64,000 nucleotides of DNA. Source: Diploptera punctata (taxonomy: Eukaryota; Arthropoda; Insecta; Blattodea; Blaberidae). A model generated the notes under the pieces. That model saw only the letters and a list, made by a program, of their open reading frames with translations. It was not told the DNA's origin and made no database searches. The translations under genes were made by a program, and so were the position numbers. Shown here in pieces: positions 21,782 to 33,545 of this stretch. The stretch is taken from positions 1-64,000 of the forward strand of contig JASPKZ010001265.1 in the NCBI GenBank assembly GCA_030220185.1, in the 5' to 3' direction. How positions within the stretch are numbered: the first letter of the stretch is position 1; each line of letters opens with the position of its first letter.

Positions 21782-22017
21782 CAGTGTAGGATCCATATTT
21801 AGGAGTAGCATTTAGCAGTGTAACTGCAATGCTGTTTCATTTTGTGACGCATCGTAAATGCGGCGTTTGAATTTCACGGGTAACGGCGAGAATAGTGATC
21901 TCTCATTTGGCGGGAATAAATTCGTGAGTATCCGACCCGCGCAGATCATCGATGCGTCTAGATCTCCGTTCTAGATATTTCTCTAAGCCTCTATATCCCC
22001 TGTCATCAAAGTTCTAT
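21782..22017. other. Unassigned, less AT-rich block
   Basis: Together with 22606-22800 it may be one repeat split by MITE M2. A TATAAATG lies near 22665 and a short palindrome (CAGTTGTGAACTG) near 22700. An LTR is possible but unproven. Confidence 0.3.
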
Positions 22018-22605
22018 AGGCTATCCGCTCTTAAAGTGATCCTCATCAAAACAAAACCATGTGACTTGCTCGCTTTTCATTGGTTATAGATACCGATAAA
22101 GATGTAGAAGCAATAATTACGCGAAAAAGTAGAATTTCCTTCCAATAAATTAAAAGTATATCCTCTGAATATACTATTTGTTATTCTTCGTTAAATAAAA
22201 AATAATAATATTCAAAATGTAGAAAATATTATAAAATATACCTAATCAGTAATTGCAATTTAAAATACTTTATTACGTGTGGATGATGCATTTGAGTCAT
22301 GCTTCAGTCGATTCTGATGCAAGAAAATGGCTGAAGATGCCGAGTCTTCTGTTGAAGTGTCACGATCTAAAACACGAAACACTTGCAGACCTTTAACCAG
22401 TGGTAAAAAAAGTTTTTTTTAATGCATTTCATAAGTTCAGTGAAAATACGTAATCGGGCTGTTTTGTAATCTACCCCGCATGCCTTATATGCTTAACACG
22501 TGCTTTTTTGTCAATGTGACAGTAATTGTGGCGCGAATGGTGTAAGGATACAATTGGCGTTTGTTTATGTTATGATCACTCTAAGAGTGGATAAGGTATA
22601 TACGA
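22018..22605. mobile_element. MITE M, copy 2
   Basis: The left end CTATCCGCTCTTAAAGTGAT and following ~60 bp match copy 1. The right end (CACTCTAAGAGTGGATAAGG) is more diverged. Confidence 0.7.
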
Positions 22606-22960
22606 GACGCTTCCATATGAGAAAGGTCTCGATTGATAGCCGAGAAATTTCCATCCTCGGCCTATAAATGCTGTTTCTAGGAATGAAAGCGAGTCAGTTG
22701 TGAACTGACAGCGAAACAGTGACTGAAAAAGAGAAGAAACTGCAGCAAGTGGATTTGTTAGAGACTGTAAAAAAATGTAATGGATACAATTTAAAGCAAG
22801 ATTAATTATTACAGCAATTTGTTAGTGAAATGACAGGAGTATATATAATTAAAAAAAGTTATTATGAAGTTTCTCGACATCTTGTTTTTTTTATGACAAA
22901 ACGGCGTGAAGACCAGCGTGCGACAATATAATATGAACACTACTAATTTAACAACAACAA
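22606..22960. other. No gene recognised
   Basis: See the note on a possible split repeat at 21782; otherwise AT-rich. Confidence 0.4.
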
Positions 22961-22966
22961 TAATAA

Positions 22967-23066
22967 TAAAAATAATAATAAATAATAATAATAATAATAA
23001 TAGCTTTATTTTACCTGGCAGAGTTAAGGTCTTAAGGCCATGTCTACCACTCAACCACCAGGTTTG
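22967..23066 (-). mobile_element. CR1/L2-type LINE 3' UTR tip
   Basis: Reverse complement of the terminal 3' UTR at 20640-20710, with an (AAT)n tail on the left. Only the last ~70 bp plus tail are present. Confidence 0.8.
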
Positions 23067-23940
23067 TCTACTACCAATAAGCAGTATGTTTTATGAGTTA
23101 AGGGATAGCCTACTTATAAAAAAAACAATGTATACAATTTAAAATAATACAACAAATTAATTTATCTTAAAAATAATTTTATAAAATTTTCCTCATGAAG
23201 TATGTCTTCCTTATCGGATTTTTAAAATTATTTCGACTAATTATCTCATAGATCGATAATTGCGCCTCTTCCTGTTGATAAAATTTGTCTCTTCCTGTTC
23301 GTAATGTGAGATGCCTCAGCAAACTAACTTATTTGACAAGGATATCGATTCAACAATGCACGATCGATATGGTACAGCAAGAAATGCCAAAAGAAAAAAC
23401 TTCACAAACTACCAAGAAAAAGTTACTTCTCTGTTGCTCTAAAAAAGTAATTAAGTTTTTTATAATGAATCTGCATTATTGTTGATAGTTATTTCTCATA
23501 CAATCAGCTGTTATTGATTTTTTCCAAGCCCAAAGAGATTTAAACATTAGATATATACTAAACATCCGGCTTAGGAATCGCCCGGAAGTAGGTTCGGAAT
23601 ACATAACCTCACATTTGGTAAACATTAAACAATTATTTTTAGCTTCTGATGTATTATTCGCTAAATAGTCACTTCAAATCCAACACGAGGTTGAGTTTTT
23701 TATTAGACAAAATCACTCGCAACTTCGTCGCTCGTGATTTTTTCAGAAAAACACAACCTCTTGTTAGATTATTGCTAACTTTGCTAAAGAATAATATTAA
23801 AGAACAATGCAATAGAGTTAGTATGTTTTGAAGTCATGTGTAAATGCATTGCATAGATAGAGAAGGCCACGAAATCCAGGAAAAAACTTTTTCTTAAGTT
23901 ACATACCCTTTGCATGAAGTCGCACTGCTAACTGCTAAAA
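23067..23940. other. No gene; one stem-loop at ~23680-23770
   Basis: An imperfect inverted repeat has arms starting ACGAGGTTGAG and ending CACAACCTCTTGT, with an inner pair ATCACTCGC / GCTCGTGAT. It may be a small MITE. Confidence 0.4.
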
Positions 23941-23941
23941 T

Positions 23942-24491
23942 CACACTGGTCAACATGATTTTTGTCTCATGAGTACCAATAGTTTTACTTAATGCAGTTT
24001 TTATCGTGTTTTCAAATATGTATTCGGAATTTCTCCATCACTTACAGTTTTTTTATTTCAATTTCAATTAATGGATTTAAATAATTAGTTTTTATAAACG
24101 TTTTTTCGTCCATTTGTCCATTGTAAAATAAAACCAAATGAGCTAACTCAAATGGTTTCAGCTATGGAAAAGAGATATCAAGGCAAATGGATCCTAGTAT
24201 GCTGGTCGGTTATTGTTGGGCCATCAAGAGGGATGCTCCACAGGCGAAATATAGCAGAAAATCGTCATTTCTTACTTTCTAGGTGAGTCCTAATGTTCGA
24301 ATATTGTGTAGTTACGAATGTAGAAAATATTAAAGTGTTTGAAATTATAAATTCCTGTCTCTCGGAAACATTGCGTGATGGGGAAAATCCGGTATCATAT
24401 TTGAATTCAGGAGAAAAAATACTATCAGAATCACATATTTTTCTTTCTGAGACGAAGAAAAGTTTCTTTTTTGTTCCTCAGTGTTATTGTA
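23942..24491 (+). mobile_element. Family H transposon, copy 3
   Basis: Ends ACACTGGTCAAC and complementary CAGTGTT. The plus strand carries the decayed MEKRYQGKW and the ADYCW-equivalent region, with TTTCTAGGTGAGT downstream. The 5' half of the protein segment is replaced by AT-rich filler. Confidence 0.7.
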
Positions 24492-24718
24492 GCAAATATA
24501 GCAATGTAAGTTTCTGTTCATGAAACACGATTTACCAGATTGCTAATTAGTAAATTTAACATTGCTTATAAGTAGCTATTAAAAGCAGTACTTTTATTTA
24601 ACAAGCCCCTGGTCTCTTATAAAAATTAATGCTGAGACTTTCCTAATGTAATGACGGTTCGGAGCATAAGTCTAACCATTTTACATCCTCGTGGTGGCAA
24701 AAATGTTATACTATCTCT
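24492..24718. other. No gene recognised
   Basis: No supported feature. Confidence 0.5.
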
Positions 24719-24832
24719 GACTATTTAACTCATTCTCCAAATGGGAGTCAATGACCAATCACATTACAATGATTTTTTGATTTACAACCAATCACAGTCG
24801 TGTTTCGCCTAGAATTTACGAACTAAAGTTTA
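24719..24832 (+). mobile_element. Family F element, copy F3 (first part)
   Basis: Begins GACTATTTAACTCAT and is interrupted at 24832 by reverse copy F4; it resumes at 25558. Confidence 0.85.
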
Positions 24833-25557
24833 TCATAAGTAATGCCACGAGTGATTTCCAAATTATCGATAAATTCACGACTCACGAAGTGAGGAGTGAA
24901 TTTATCTAGAGAATTTGGAAATCAAGAGTGGCATTTGTTAGGAGTATTTAACGAATAAAATTAAGCTGTTTACTCACAAATCATTATTTAACTATAGTTA
25001 TTTTAAAATATTTATATATTTAATGTAAACGGCGATGTTTGAAAACAAATGAGAAACGATAGGTACGCTTCTACTTGCTTGCTTTTTGTTTATCACTGCA
25101 ACCAGATCATACTATTTATTGCCAAAGGAACGCAATATTGTAAGAATGCTCTCTAGTGGAGAAAAAATGAAACACATCAATCTGTATATTAATTCATTTT
25201 TGATGTCGTATGATGTAAATATGACAATTATATTTTTCTCGATTATTACCTGGGAAAAAATACATTTAAGAAAGTGCAAACAGTGGTTTCTTTTTTTGGT
25301 GGTATAATCAATTGCTACAAATGTTGACATGTAAGCACTATTATATACAATCTGGTAGCCGTATTTGTTATAGGCTCAGTCACTGCAAAATAACGGTCAG
25401 ACCTGTTCAGAATATTAAAAAGGAGGAGCTTTGTTTAATATATGATAATCCTAACACTGATAAATATTTCGTGAAACACGACTCTGATTGGTTGTAAAAC
25501 AGAAATCATTGAAACGTGATTGGTCATTGACTCCCATTTGGGGCATGAGTTAAATAG
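24833..25557 (-). mobile_element. Family F element, copy F4, nested in F3
   Basis: Complete reverse copy from TCATAAGTAATGCC to GAGTTAAATAG. F5 shows the uninterrupted target (TTTATCATAATAAAG), so the insertion site is known. Confidence 0.87.
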
Positions 25558-26124
25558 TCATAATAAAGAAGCACCTCCTTTTTAACATGCTGAACAGGTC
25601 ATAGCATTATTTTGCAGTGACTAGCCCACTAAGCAAAATACGGCTACCAGATTGTATAATTAGTGTATGAATGTCAACACGTAGAGCATGCGGGACTTAA
25701 TATAAAAACATTTGTAGCAATTTATTATACCACCAAAAAATAAATAAATCACTGTTTGCACTTTCTTAAATGTATTTTTTCCCATGCAATAACATTCCAG
25801 GAAATATATAATTGTCATAGGACATCAGAAATGTTTCATTTTTTCTTCCACTAGGGAGCATTCTTACAATATTGCATTTCTTTGGCAATAAATAGTATGA
25901 TCTGGTTGCAGTGATAAACAAAAGAAGCATATGAAGCGTACCAATCGTTTCTCATTGTTTTCGAATATCGCCGTTTGCAATAAATATATTAAAATAACTA
26001 TAGTTAAAATTATGATTTGTGAGTAAACAGCTTAATTTTATTCGTTAAATAGTCCTAACAAATGCCACTCTTGATTTCCAAACTCTCTAGATAAATTAGA
26101 AATCACTCGTGGCATTACTTATGA
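25558..26124 (+). mobile_element. Family F element, copy F3 (second part)
   Basis: Continues from TCATAATAAAG to the terminal stem-loop and CATTACTTATGA. Confidence 0.85.
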
Positions 26125-26200
26125 CAAATTCTCATGATGGCTATCTTGTTACATTTTCATCTAATTTGAACAAGCAGGTTAAGTCCTTTACAAAGAGTAC

Positions 26201-26739
26201 GGGGATTCTTTACAACATGTGACGCGAATTTTTTTAAGTTCCAATCATACACCATGCGCATGCGCCAACAAACGCGAAGAGGTTTACACTATGGAATCAC
26301 GGAATGCAGCCAACATATACACGATATTTAACGAACCTAAAAACTAATCTAACGCACTTAAGTACTCCAACCTAAAAGCTACCTAACGCAATTTAAGCAC
26401 TCTACCCTGTGAAAGAATGCAACGCCCAAAAATAAATAGTAAAGTCTGAAATTCTTAAGTATATATGTACAGTTAATTAGTACATACTTTATGTTGGCTG
26501 CACTGGAAAAAATACTTTATTTTTGCTTAGAATATTCGTTAAAATCAATATGGCTGCAATGCCTTCATTCTATGTATGTAGTTAAATATTATTGAAAAAT
26601 ATTGTAATAATCGTTAAAAAATGTAAAAATCAATGTAAATGGTGGGAAATAATTTAAAAAATTGAACCCTAAGAATAATATTTGAAAGAAGTTTATGGAG
26701 GAATTAAAAAAGTCGCGTCACATGTTGTAAAGAATAGCT
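26201..26739. mobile_element. Family K (hAT-like MITE), copy 1, complete
   Basis: TIRs of about 33 bp (GGGGATTCTTTACAACATG and GTTGTAAAGAATAGC) share TGTGACGCGA. An 8-bp flanking duplication AAGAGTAC / AAGAGTAT (26193-26200, 26740-26747) matches at 7 of 8. No coding potential. Confidence 0.87.
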
Positions 26740-26747
26740 AAGAGTAT

Positions 26748-27121
26748 ATTAATGTAAAGATAATATTTACAATAAACTTTTACCGAACCTACCATTGATT
26801 ATCCTGTGTAATTCCACATTTGCAACAACCCCAACATAACGTGTCCGGGACGTTGTCATGGCAACATTCGCTCGAGTCTCCCCAGTCAATGCTCTCACAA
26901 TGTTCACTTAAAAAGCCCTATATTTTTAGTCTTGTTCCCGAAGAGGCACAATAATTACAATGTTGATGGTCCTCTCCAGAATACGTGACCCCGGTAAACA
27001 TGTTCTGGAACTTTTTATTTTCGTATCCTTAAAAAAAATAACTTTCGAGATCCATTAGGATATTAAAAAAATATATACTTTCCTTGGGCCATGACGTTAA
27101 ACACCAATAACTTGTTTATAT

Positions 27122-27127
<6 letters not shown>
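26748..27127. other. No gene recognised
   Basis: No supported feature. Confidence 0.5.

Positions 27128-27168
<41 letters not shown>
27124..27168. repeat. (TA)n microsatellite with short (CA)n
   Basis: Uninterrupted TA dinucleotides followed by CACACACA, at the edge of family J. Confidence 0.95.
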
Positions 27169-27169
<1 letters not shown>

Positions 27170-27173
<4 letters not shown>

Positions 27174-27540
27174 TAGCTAATACCCGGCGTGGGCTGCTAC
27201 ATATAAATAAATGATAATGTGTTTTTGCATTTAGTTAAATAAGTAAAAGGAAAAGTAAATATAAATTTGTATAATTATTTTTAGATACCCCGTGCGGATT
27301 AGCGGATTATCCGGCGTTGCCCGGGAATCTACGCATCCAGATGTACTTGGCATAAATGAGCTAAAAGACAAAATTCGTTATTTTGAGTTATCCATTAAAG
27401 AATACCCGCCGTGCGCTGCTATGCTTGCCCGAGAATCTACTTATTCCGATCTTCTTAGCATCAATGAAAGTTAAAGATGGTTATTGTGAGTTATCCTTAA
27501 AAGATAAACATATGCTGTCGCGGACTTTTCTGTAGTTTAT
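27170..27540 (+). repeat. Family J repeat, copy 1 (left part)
   Basis: Begins CTAGCTAATACCCGGCG. Contains internal units with ACCCGGCG and TTGCCCGGGAATCTAC. Interrupted by a LINE at 27541-28490. Confidence 0.75.
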
Positions 27541-28490
27541 TTTCTTCTTCTTCTTCTTCCTTCCAAGTATTAGGCCAAGGCCTGTTACGATCCTATAGAA
27601 AATTTTCCCTCCAGCGTTTCATAGGACGGCCCAGTGATCTTCGTCCTCTTGGTATATAATTATAAACAGCTTTGGGGATCCGATTTGAACTCATTCTTTC
27701 AAGATGGTGTTTCCAATTTAGTTGGTACTGTTTAATATATTCCAAAATTGGCGTAGTCTTCAATTCTTTTAAGACATCGGTGTTCCTTTTCCGATCCCAT
27801 CTGGTGTAACCCACTGTTCTGCGCATGAATCTCATTTCACAAGCCGTTATTCTGCTTTCATGTTGTTTTTTTAGTGTCCATGCTTCACTACCATAGGTCA
27901 ACACTGGTCTAGCCAAAGTGTTATATAAACGTAATCTGGTGTTTTTTTGTACAAGGGATGGTTTCATAACTTGATTAATAATTCCTAAATTTGTATTATA
28001 ACTAGTAACTTTTTCAGGGATATCCTTTTCATCCCAGATGTTGAGTTTCTTTGGTGCCTTGTAATTTATTTTTTGTTTCTGATATTACAGTTAATGAAAT
28101 CCCCTTTTTGCACAATATATCATCTAATTGATCATCTTTATAGTTAATCCCTTGTACATTCCAGGTGCTAAAAAGCAAAATATTTTTTTTCTTCCAAGAG
28201 TTGTCCTTTTTCATGCTTTGGTCGTCATTAGTTTGATCCTTCCGGGAAATTCTCGTATAAGACTTGAAAGCATAATAATAGTCCCTTCGATTGGTTGCTG
28301 GCCAAAGGAAGGCAAGACCAGTGATGGGGCTGCCATCTTATAGCCTCTGGTCAGGCTTTTCTGGAGAAGAAAAGAAAATAAAGGAAAGAAGAAATGGAAG
28401 AAAGGAAAGACTCCCTAGCCCTCGGATGCCCTAATAGCGTCGGGGTCGAAAAAAACAAGAGTTAACCAAGAGAGGTTAGATAGTAAAGTT
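27541..28490 (-). mobile_element. Internally deleted LINE inserted in family J
   Basis: On the minus strand: a leader (28490-28215), the start of the endonuclease (about 28214-28029: STWNVQGINYKDDQLDDIL, VISETKNKLQGTKETQ), a deletion, then the C-terminal segment (27967-27593: LTYGSEAWTLKKQHESRI, MRRTVGYTRWDRKRN, GRRSLGRPMKRW) and a (GAA)n tail. Nearly all RT motifs are gone. Its ends are those of N1 and N2, identifying the parent LINE family. The leader is short at its 5' end relative to N1. Confidence 0.85.
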
Positions 28491-29105
28491 TTTTTTTTGA
28501 GATATTAAATTCTGTGTACAATAATTTTATGTATTTATAGGTTAGGCAGCGTAAGCCATTTATGCTTACAAAAAGCGACATTTTTTCACTACAGGAGGTG
28601 ATTTTTAAGGGTGAAGGGCTTGAGCATTAAAAATCTCTTATAACCTAAAACCTTCCCGAAAAATCCTGAACATTTTGCAAAAAGCCCTATGACAATCGGA
28701 TGATGGTGTGGCAGCATATGCTTGCCCGGGAATCTACTTATCCCGATCTCCTTGGCATCAATGAATGACAAAAAGGGATATTATGTGTTATCTGTAAAAG
28801 ATAAACATATGCTGTCGCAGATTCTTTTGTAGAGTTTTTTTAGATATTCAATTCTGTGTACATTAATTTTGAGTATTTGCTATGGTTTAGGCTGCAAAAG
28901 CCGTTTAAGGGCAAAGAAAAGGGACTTTTTCACTACAAACGGTGTTTTTTAAGGGTGTAGGAGTTGAGTATCTCAACTCTCTTATAGCCTATGTTCATCC
29001 CGGGAATCTTCTGAACATTTTGCAAAAAACCCCATCACAATCGGATCAACGGTATGGCCGCGCATAAAGTACAAACAAACAAACATTCAATTTATATTTT
29101 AGATA
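28491..29105 (+). repeat. Family J repeat, copy 1 (right part)
   Basis: Resumes the J consensus after the LINE, with two partial units (GAGATATT..TTCTGTGTAC) and the conserved end ATCACAATCGGATCAACGG, then ACAAACAAACATTCA and an AT tail. Similar 'ACAAACAAACATTC..ATATATTAGAT' ends are frequent in invertebrate repeats. Confidence 0.7.
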
Positions 29106-29277
29106 TATATCCTTTTAATGAAAATTTATAATCGATACGATTAATGTCATATAATGTAATTCTCTCGTTGTTAATTAAATTAATTTAGTGAACTTGATTG
29201 ATCGATTTCTTTCATTAATATTTCATTTTTATTAGGAATATTCCACAATGCAGTGTTTCTTCTAAAATCCAAAGTGA
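29106..29277. other. No gene recognised
   Basis: No supported feature. Confidence 0.5.
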
Positions 29278-29410
29278 TTTATCCGCAGAGGTTTCTGTCT
29301 AAAGCATCTTCATTCCTCAAATCTCTAGCTTTCATACTTCTCCTCACTCCATCTATCCAACGTTCTCTAGGTCTGCCTCTTCCACTTCTTCCATTAGCTT
29401 TAATATTTAA
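29278..29410 (-). pseudogene. LINE C-terminal tip
   Basis: The minus frame reads GRPRERWIDGVRRSMKARDL and then EDALDRNLCG and a stop. A clean short frame of an RTE-like LINE end. Confidence 0.75.
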
Positions 29411-29561
29411 TCAATAAATTATAATTATTATTCGCATAGTTTAAAAACATGCAATTAGTCAAGTTCTCCTGCACTGCTGTATATGCCTCTTAAAGCAGGA
29501 GGCTTAGGTGTATATTTTAAATTAAAATAAATTAATAATTTAATACTCTAAAAATATTTAG

Positions 29562-29895
29562 TCCCGCCCGTAGCCGAGATGCCTTGGCGCATAGCTACGG
29601 GACTTTCGCTGGTTCGGGTCTCCATGGAGGAAGACATTTTTTCATGGAATTTCGACCAGTATGGGACTGGTGCCCACCCAGCGTCGTGAGGCATTTGGGT
29701 AGCTATATTAAGTAGCGGCTCCAGGTTGGGAAAACCAGCTACAATGGCTGGTGAACCCGATATGCTGACCACATCTCACCCCTACACTGGCTGGATGATC
29801 GTCTATCTCTGTTATTAACACAAGTGGATTTGAGGCCAGCAGCCGGCCGGTAGGCCAAAGACCTTCTAGATCTGTTGCGCCATGGAGTTTTTTTT
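29562..29895 (+). mobile_element. tRNA-derived SINE (type D)
   Basis: The tRNA-like head GTAGCCGAGATGCCTTGGCG and GCTGGTTCGGGTCTCC provides A- and B-box-like motifs. A ~260-bp body follows. A body fragment recurs in reverse at 43140-43265. Confidence 0.75.
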
Positions 29896-30122
29896 ATTAT
29901 TGCTTGCATTTTAACATTGAACAGAATCTAAACATTTCTTATAAATTTGTTTGTCGAATAAAAATAGCATCTCAATCATTAAAATTTCTTTAAAACATCC
30001 TATAGATAGAGATCTAAATAATTACTCAAAGTTGTTTTGTGCAATGTTGAGTAAATTTATAAAATCGTATTTTAATAAACTTTAAAATAAATCTAAATAA
30101 CTTATTTTGCATTGTTTATACA
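29896..30122. other. No gene recognised
   Basis: No supported feature. Confidence 0.5.
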
Positions 30123-30824
30123 GACTATTTAACTCATGCCCCAAATGGGAGTCAATGACCAATCACGTTACAATGATTTTTTATTTACAACCAATCACAG
30201 TCGTGTTTTGCCTAGAATTTACGAACTAAAGTTTATCATAATAAAGAAAGCACCTCCTTTTTAACATTCTGAATAAGTCATAACATTATTTTGCAGTGAC
30301 TGACCCACTAAGAAATACGGCTACCAGATTGTATATATAGTGCATGAATGTCAACACATACCGCATTCGGGAGTTAATATAAAAACATTTATAGCAATTG
30401 ATTATACCACCAAAAAAAGAAACCACTGTTTGCACTTTCTTAAATGTATTTTTTCCCAGAAAAAAATATAATTGTCATATTTACATCATAGGACATCAGA
30501 AATGAATTAATATACAGTTTCATGTGTTTCATTTTTTCTCCACTAGAGTGCATTCTTACAATATTGCGTTCCTTTGGCAATAAATAATATGATCTGGTTG
30601 CAGTGACGAACAAAAGAAGCAAATAAAGCGTACCAATCGTTTCTCATTTGTTTTCAAACATCGCCGTTTACATTAAATATATAAATATTTAAAAATAACT
30701 ATAGTTAAATAATGATTTGTGAGTATACAGCTTAATTTTATTCGTTAAATAGTCCTAACAAATGCCACTCTTGATTTCCAAATTCTCTAGATAAATTCGA
30801 AATCACTCGTGGCATTACTTATGA
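30123..30824 (+). mobile_element. Family F element, copy F5, uninterrupted
   Basis: Runs from GACTATTTAACTCATGCCCC to CATTACTTATGA, about 700 bp. It is the reference for the family because nothing is nested in it. A second ACTATTTAAC (inverted) lies near 30745, about 80 bp from the right end. The last 75 bp form a stem-loop with AATGCCACTC and GTGGCATT arms. Confidence 0.88.
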
Positions 30825-30960
30825 TAAAGTAAACTATATTTTAATTAGTAGTGATAGCAATTAGAACTATCTTATGACCAACTATTGGCTGATCTTCTGT
30901 ATTCTTATGAAGCTATGGGATGCAACATGTCTTTCAAAATCACTTCTTGGACCCTCACTT

Positions 30961-31182
30961 AGGCCGGTATTCAAGAACCAAGCTTTCCGCGAAGAGCGAC
31001 TCTCAGCCCTGTACGTAGTCAAGCAGAGCCTACTGTTACTGGCTCACTCTATTCAACGTCATGTGCTAACAAGATATTTATTTTTAAAAATTCCGGGAGC
31101 AATAATTGAAAGATGAGAGCCTCAGCTTACGGAAGACGGAGAAGGCACGGCCTAGAGAGCTTGGTTCTTGAATACTGGCCAG
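30961..31182. mobile_element. MITE with ~26-bp TIRs nested in family H
   Basis: Ends GGCCGGTATTCAAGAACCAA and complementary TTGGTTCTTGAATACTGGCC. About 222 bp, non-coding; no clear TSD. Confidence 0.8.
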
Positions 31183-31187
31183 ACTAA

Positions 31188-31498
31188 AGTAAAGTAAAGT
31201 AGTCCCACTACAGGTCTCGGGAGGCCCTTGGGGTAGTAGGAGGATAAGGCTCCCACTTTTTCTAGACAATCGGCACTTGATGTCAGTCGGGTTGTCAGCC
31301 CTGCGTGACGGCCGCCTTTACCCCCAGAACAAGTGTCTGGTACTCATTTCCGTTAGAGGCTGAGTCGACCCCAGGGCCATAGTGCCGCCAGAAGGTTTTT
31401 GGTCAGTTTAAAAATCCTGACCCCGCCGGGACTTGAACCCTCGACCTTCCGACTTGTAGCGCAGTGCCTTAACCACTACGCTACGGCGTGCCCGACTT
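31188..31498 (-). mobile_element. tRNA-derived SINE (type C), full head, reverse
   Basis: On the minus strand a tRNA-like head reads GTAGCGTAGTGGTTAAGGCA, then GAGGGTTCAAGTCCCGGCG, an A-box/B-box pair. A ~220-bp body and a (CTTTA)n tail follow. Body fragments occur at 6578 and 48451. Confidence 0.87.
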
Positions 31499-31869
31499 CT
31501 TCCCGGAAAATCTCGGGGCTATCAGCAATGAGCACGCTGAGCATTTTCATCAGCAAATTTCTACAATGGAAAACAGGTACAAAGGCAAGTGGAGTTCTAA
31601 TGTGCTGGCTGGCTGACTACTGATGCAGCAAGGAGAGAGATGTTCCTGATACAAAAATGCCCGAAAATCACTAACACTTTCTAGGTAAGTCAGAATGAGT
31701 AGTATTACAAAAAATTCAAATGAATATCACATAAATATCCTGGCTGATGGGAAAAACTGAAATGATATTTGAATTCAGCATGAAAAATTCTTCTAGAATC
31801 TATTATTTTTATTCTTGTGAAAGAAAAAAGTTAATTTTTATAGACCAGTGTTAAGAGATAATTTTTTTG

Positions 31870-32445
31870 CAAGTGCAATTTACTTTTTTTGCGCGATAGT
31901 GCTTTCTGTCGTACTTACAGCAATGGCGACCATGATTGAATGTTCAACTTCCTACATTTCGGGATTGCCAACTTAAATAACTATACTGTAATATTAGATT
32001 TACACCCACGTGCGGGAAGTAAAACCACTGCCCTCTATGTATACTACGTACAATGTATATACAAAATAAATCCAAAAGGTAGTGTTAATATACATTGTAC
32101 GAAACAAATCACTGCATTTTAAAAGAACTCAACTTTATTTGAAATAATATAAAACAATAAATACTTACTTGCCGCCATTTTATCAAATAATAATGGTCTC
32201 ACGGCCTCCTGTACTTTCAACTAATAAACATTACCCACACTGTTAACGTTACTCAATTGTTTATAATGAACGCACATGTTTCCAACAAAGATATTATTTT
32301 ACTATTTATTTTTTGAAAACATCATCGCGCAAAAAATAATGTGCAACGCACGTTCGTGAAGTGTTTTACAGAATCTCGGAAACTCGATTCTGTAAATACC
32401 ACTTCCCAACCTTGCATCGTAATATACTATTAAGTATGTAATACT
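31870..32445 (+). repeat. Family G repeat, copy 3, uninterrupted
   Basis: From TTTGCGCGATAGTGC to TAATATACTATTAA, the most regular copy and a reference for the insertions in copies 2 and 4. Confidence 0.8.
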
Positions 32446-33540
32446 CCAACTTACATTTTTGTCCCTATATAATACTCCTTTTTTTTCCCCCTGCCTCACT
32501 GTAAGGGGCATTAGTCCATAATATCCTTAACTAGCAGTTAAATATATTATATGTAATAATTAAAAATAAATCATTGTATGTGATTTTGTAAATCGGCCTA
32601 AATTAGAGAAAAAAATTGAAGAGCATTCCAAGAAAAGTTCGCATATAAATGAATTATAAAAAAATATATTCAGTATGCCTACTCCAAAATGAGAAACTTC
32701 GTGGAGTAAAATGTATGGTAAGTAGGGAGTCTAATGATTTAGACATACATAGTAACAAAGTAGGATGTTAATCCTGAAGAGCTAATGTCACAGAACCGGA
32801 CACAACGTGTTTTGGTCAGATGTGTTGTCTCCCTTGCAATATGCTACATCTCCCCTGTTAAATAATTAATCCCCTTGCAGAGGGGATGTTCACCAATCAG
32901 GAGAAGCCCTGCATGCAGGTACTGTCTAATCTTTCACATCCCTATTTTCTACTATGAGATTAAAGAAGAAATGCGGATTTTGGGGAAAAATTAACGAAAC
33001 CTATATGAAAGAAAAACAATTAACTTTTGTCGTTGCGGAACAAAAACAATTTAATCCAGCAGGCCCAATTAGAATCCTATATAGGATAAATTTTCTAGCT
33101 CAGATTTTTTTACATAAGTTTTTCTCGGGACAAATAACAAGAAAATTGGCTATTTTTCTGAAGTCATCATTAGGTCTCAGGTCTAAGTAATGGACGAAAT
33201 GGCTGGCGATGCGGAAAGTTGTAGCGTAAAGGGCAACAAAACCTGACCACAATGCCCCTTTTCCTAAACACTAACAAATTATACATTACAGACGAATATA
33301 AGCAATGGTAGGCCTACCTGTAGTGACTTTTGCGAATGACACTGTTTTAATCTACTGCATTAGGACCCCAGATTTATTTATTATTCGTATATGGAAAATA
33401 CGACAGTCTCTGAATTTCAGATACCGTTCCTGGGCTCTTTAATATTACCTTAAATAATATGCATGCCAGTAAAGAAAAATAATTTATTTTGAATCTAAAA
33501 ATAAAATAAAGATCAACAGAGGTAGAATATAGGGGCCTAC
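32446..33540. other. No gene recognised
   Basis: A 78-codon plus frame at 32954-33190 is lysine/phenylalanine-rich and unsupported. Confidence 0.5.
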
Positions 33541-33545
33541 ATCGG

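Larger units (their letters stand above)
30838..31850 (+). mobile_element. Family H element, copy 5, longest coding remnant, interrupted
   Basis: 30900-30960 translates to YEAMGCNMSFKI. After two nested insertions, 31497-31620 gives FFPENLGAISNEHAEHFHQQ and MENRYKGKWSSN before a stop. In the arthropod relatives I remember, the 'GCNMSLK' block directly precedes 'FFPENLGAVSDEHGE', so the two pieces were contiguous. TTTCTAGGTAAGT lies downstream, and CCAGTGTTA marks the end. Product: transposon-encoded protein of unknown chemistry. Confidence 0.7.

Noticed and set aside
22606..22800. TATAAATG and palindrome as an LTR or host promoter
   Set aside because: No matching second LTR, primer-binding site or downstream gene found; kept only as a note.
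24833..25557. Six-base TSD TCATAA around F4
   Set aside because: Other F copies show only a shared TC/GA dinucleotide; the longer match is probably fortuitous.
27170..29105. Repeated GC-richer motifs as a CRISPR array
   Set aside because: Units are long, diverged and without regular spacers; eukaryotic context.
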